Shown: one piece after another, positions 5,862 through 8,452 of the stretch
Numbering within the stretch: the stretch's first letter is position 1
How the letters are laid out: every line of letters starts with the position of its first letter
The notes under the pieces: model-generated
What the model saw: only the letters and a program-made list of their open reading frames with translations
What the model was told of the DNA's origin: nothing
Databases searched by the model: none
Program-made: the position numbers and the translations under genes
Assembly: GCA_964645755.1 (NCBI GenBank)
Contig: CAZYBT010000107.1
Coordinates: 1 to 8,452, forward strand
Length of the DNA stretch: 8,452 nt
DNA from: VMCP01 sp964645755
GTDB lineage: Bacteria > Bacteroidota > Bacteroidia > NS11-12g > UBA955
Reading direction: 5' to 3'

Positions 5862-8452
5862 TTGAAATATACAATACAAAATAACACACATGTTTTTGCT
5901 AAAAGAGTTATTCGTTTTTGGCTGTTTGTGTTGTGTTTTGTTTTAGTGAATAAATCAAAGGCTCAAGCAGATTTTTTAGCAACCCCTGTAAAAGGTTGTA
6001 CCCCACTAACCGTGAAGTTCACGGATCTGTCTACATCGGCTGTGAGTTGGAATTGGGATTTGGGAAACGGCAATACAAGTACACTACAAAACCCTTCCGC
6101 AATTTATTATAACCCGGGAAAGTATACTGTAAAACTCACAATTGTTGACAATACGGGGAAATCACACACCGTAACAAAATCCAATATTGTGCGGGCTTTT
6201 AAAAGTCCCAAGGCTGATTTTTCGCTAAGTCCTGCAACCATTTGTTTGGGTGAAAAAGTAACCTTTACTGGAACATCTACACTTGGTGATACGGTTATAA
6301 CCAAGTATTCATGGGACATGGGTGATGGAAACGTTTTGTCTGTGAAAAGTCCGGTTCATACATATGCCGCATCAGGATTATATACTGTTTCGATGGTGGT
6401 TACTGATGCCAATGGTTGCCAAGATAAAATCCAAAAATTGCAAGTTGTTAAGGTGAATCCAAAGCCTGTTGCACAATTTAAAATGGACTCGGCATACGAT
6501 TGTAAGGTTCCAACCTTTATCCCTTTTAGAAACAATAGTATTGGAGTTAATTTAAGATGCACTTGGAGTTTTGGTGACGGCACAACGTCTACTGTAATGA
6601 ATCCGCGTCATCAATATACCAAGTTGGGTACATATTCTCCGAAATTGGTTATTGTAGATGTGAATGGATGTAAAGACTCGATTACATTAACAAATGCTTT
6701 GTTTTTGGGTCCATTGATGCCAGATTTTGTGGCAGATAAAACCGTTGTTTGTGGTTCATCGATGATTGAGTTCGAGAATAAAACCGTTTTTAACGGTGGT
6801 TTGAAATTTACTTGGGATTTTGGAGATGGAACTACTTCTTCGAACCCTTATCCCTCAAAATTTTATAAAAATACAGGTAGGTATACTGTAACATTGACCG
6901 TTCAATCTGTTTTTAGGTCGTGCAGTGCGACTATCACCAAAAGCAATTACATAGTGGTGAATCCGAAACCCAAGGGAAAGATTGAAATCAATGATTCATT
7001 TCCTTGTAATATACCCTATGTAATTGTTGCAAATTATGTGGATACTGCTAAATTTACTTCAATTCAATGGTGGTTGGTTGAGAACGGAAAAACCAGGGTA
7101 AAATATGGCACCAAGAATCCTCAAAATTTTACCATCAACAGCAAATCAAAGTATAAAATTGTGGCCTATGTGGTGAATCAATATGGCTGTATGGATTCAT
7201 TCTTTGTTGACAATATTGAGGTCAGTAAAATAAACGCAAATATTGATGGTAATTTTTTTGGTTGTGTTCCTCTTATTTTCAAAGGAAAGGTGAATGCGGC
7301 CTCTAACCGTAAAATCACTCAAATTAGATGGGATTTCCAAGATGGAGATCAGTATTTCACAGGCAGTGTTGTAAAGGCATTTAATGACACAGGTGTTTTT
7401 AAAGGAGCGGTAACTATCACCGTAGAAAAGAGTTGTACCATGAAATACGACTTTAAAATTCATGTTGGTCAAAAGGTGAACCCAAAATTCTACACACAGC
7501 CAGTTGGACAAATCTGTAACAATACTGATGGAATTTATTTTCTGAATGCAACTCAGTATCCGGGATTTACTGTCGATAGTTTTAAATGGGTTTTTGATGA
7601 TGCAGAGGAAAGAAACACCATGCTAAAAATTAAACCTTGGGGACCATTGCCAAAACCGTATTCAAAAACCAATGTTTGGCATTATTATGATCGAGATACT
7701 GGTTGGTTAAAACCTGCATTAATCGGGTATCATCATGGTTGTCCGGATACAGTATTTCAGATAGATTCCATTAAAATTAAAGCGGCATTTGCCAAGATTT
7801 ACTTGGATTATGACATTTGTAAAAAGAGCAATTTAATAGTTCGGAATATCTCCACTAAATACACGAATTGGGAATGGTACATTGATAATCAATATTACAC
7901 TTCCGACACTGTTGTGTTAAGTCCATTGGTATATCATCGCATCATCTTAAAAGTTTGGGATAATCAAACAGGCTGTTGGGATACTGTATCTCGGGACTTT
8001 TTTCCTATGGGCCCGAATCTTGGGGTAGTTGATATTTTAAAACAAGAATTGTGTTCTCCGGGTTCTGCAACATTGTTGGCTCAACATAACGGTGAATCTA
8101 TTCTATGGAAAATCAACGGAAAAGACACTGCATTAGGAAAAGATGAGGTAACGTTTAAGTTTGATACTGCAGGTGTGTATGTTATCGAGACTTACATGAT
8201 TTATTCCAAGTACTGTTATAAAAAAGTAGTGAATCAATTTGTAGTTGGGGAATCAAATTTAAAAGGATCAATTATTCCACCTAAAAATTGTTTACCGGCT
8301 GAAATTACTCTAATTGATAGCAGTTATAAGCCGAATAAAAAACATGCATGGGTTTTAAGTAATGGGGACACGATTCGAGTTAAGGAATTTAGTACAAAAT
8401 TTACGATTAAAAACTCTTTTAAAGATACCATTTGGGCAAGGTTGATTTCAGA
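5862..8452 (+). CDS. Large secreted PKD-repeat protein, N-terminal part (runs off the window)
   Basis: The frame is open from the stop at 5826-5828 to the right edge: 863 codons from the proposed TTG at 5862. The first in-frame ATG is only at 6318, inside the second domain, so a non-ATG start is needed. From TTG the N-terminus is a good signal peptide: K14/R15/R18, core FWLFVLCFVLV (19-29), cleavage after AQA36. Four PKD domains follow (about 37-113, 118-200, 204-285, 288-366) with WxLGNG (65-70), WDMGDG (151-156), WSFGDG (235-240) and WDFGDG (318-323). Then come six units of similar length that keep the central Trp (W403, W490, W576, W670, W749, W830) but lose the FGDG turn. VNPKP linkers follow units 2 and 4. 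PKD and Ig-like beta-sandwich arrays form long stalks in bacteroidete adhesins and gliding-associated proteins. Cell-surface display or secretion is inferred; the C-terminus, where a type IX signal or gliding-motility C-terminal domain would sit, is not in view. No catalytic domain is seen. Confidence 0.88.
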   Translation, partial: MKYTIQNNTHVFAKRVIRFWLFVLCFVLVNKSKAQADFLATPVKGCTPLTVKFTDLSTSAVSWNWDLGNGNTSTLQNPSAIYYNPGKYTVKLTIVDNTGKSHTVTKSNIVRAFKSPKADFSLSPATICLGEKVTFTGTSTLGDTVITKYSWDMGDGNVLSVKSPVHTYAASGLYTVSMVVTDANGCQDKIQKLQVVKVNPKPVAQFKMDSAYDCKVPTFIPFRNNSIGVNLRCTWSFGDGTTSTVMNPRHQYTKLGTYSPKLVIVDVNGCKDSITLTNALFLGPLMPDFVADKTVVCGSSMIEFENKTVFNGGLKFTWDFGDGTTSSNPYPSKFYKNTGRYTVTLTVQSVFRSCSATITKSNYIVVNPKPKGKIEINDSFPCNIPYVIVANYVDTAKFTSIQWWLVENGKTRVKYGTKNPQNFTINSKSKYKIVAYVVNQYGCMDSFFVDNIEVSKINANIDGNFFGCVPLIFKGKVNAASNRKITQIRWDFQDGDQYFTGSVVKAFNDTGVFKGAVTITVEKSCTMKYDFKIHVGQKVNPKFYTQPVGQICNNTDGIYFLNATQYPGFTVDSFKWVFDDAEERNTMLKIKPWGPLPKPYSKTNVWHYYDRDTGWLKPALIGYHHGCPDTVFQIDSIKIKAAFAKIYLDYDICKKSNLIVRNISTKYTNWEWYIDNQYYTSDTVVLSPLVYHRIILKVWDNQTGCWDTVSRDFFPMGPNLGVVDILKQELCSPGSATLLAQHNGESILWKINGKDTALGKDEVTFKFDTAGVYVIETYMIYSKYCYKKVVNQFVVGESNLKGSIIPPKNCLPAEITLIDSSYKPNKKHAWVLSNGDTIRVKEFSTKFTIKNSFKDTIWARLIS
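5967..8450 (+). repeat. Array of ten PKD/Ig-like units with paired cysteines
   Basis: Ten consecutive protein units, mostly 78-86 residues apart, each start with a Cys a few residues before the second beta strand: C46, C128, C214, C297, C382, C468, C552, C653, C731, C810. Units 2-9 have a second Cys near their end: C186, C270, C354, C443, C525, C627, C705, C785, often in NGC-x-D or xGC-x-D. The gap within a unit is 52-61 residues, except 75 in unit 7. Unit 1 has VDNTGKSHTV where the second Cys would be, and unit 10 is cut by the window edge. The repeats are diverged at DNA level, so this is an old domain array, not a recent tandem duplication. Confidence 0.75.

Noticed and set aside
5890..5946. 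ATG 5890 as the start of the PKD-repeat gene
   Set aside because: It is in a different frame from the PKD domains and meets TAG at 5944-5946 after 18 residues. The in-frame reading gives a much better signal peptide.
7197..7511. 104-codon minus-strand frame inside the PKD-repeat gene
   Set aside because: It lies wholly within a long coding frame whose repeat pattern continues through it, and it shows no independent coding features.

Overview
The window looks like a chromosomal piece of a Bacteroidota genome, most likely from the Flavobacteriia/Cytophagia side. The signs are AT-rich DNA, no Shine-Dalgarno sequences, a TAnnTTTG-type promoter, a GGGP-synthase-family enzyme of the bacteroidete type, and a very large secreted PKD-repeat protein. 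This is inferred from style and gene content. No rRNA, tRNA, CRISPR array, insertion sequence or phage gene is visible.

Left part (1-2060): a possible tail of an upstream reading frame overlaps, by ATGA, the start of a thioredoxin-fold lipoprotein gene (84-755, +). That gene meets a minus-strand pair head-on, and the two stop codons share TTAA. The pair is a geranylgeranylglyceryl/heptaprenylglyceryl phosphate synthase family enzyme (2060-1302), followed after one base by an unrecognised two-helix membrane protein (1300-752). The synthase is the link to archaeal-type sn-glycerol-1-phosphate ether-lipid chemistry.

Middle (2061-5860): a 339-base divergent intergenic region holds a perfect DnaA-box 9-mer in an imperfect inverted repeat, a good bacteroidete promoter and a small hairpin. 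It leads into a full-length vitamin B12-dependent (class II) ribonucleotide reductase, nrdJ (2400-5753), with all catalytic cysteines and the C-terminal zinc/redox tail. A textbook intrinsic terminator closes this unit.

Right part (5862 to the edge): an open frame with no stop encodes the first 863 residues of a secreted protein. It has a signal peptide, four recognisable PKD domains and then at least six more diverged units of the same length, tied together by a regular Cys-pair pattern. Its start is probably TTG, because no ATG fits the frame. Its C-terminus, where a type IX secretion signal would sit, lies outside the window.

The genes look mostly like separate transcription units rather than one system. 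I see no convincing new defence or mobile system. The points most worth a second look are the DnaA box in front of nrdJ, the GGGP synthase with its coupled membrane protein, and the Cys-paired PKD/Ig-like array.
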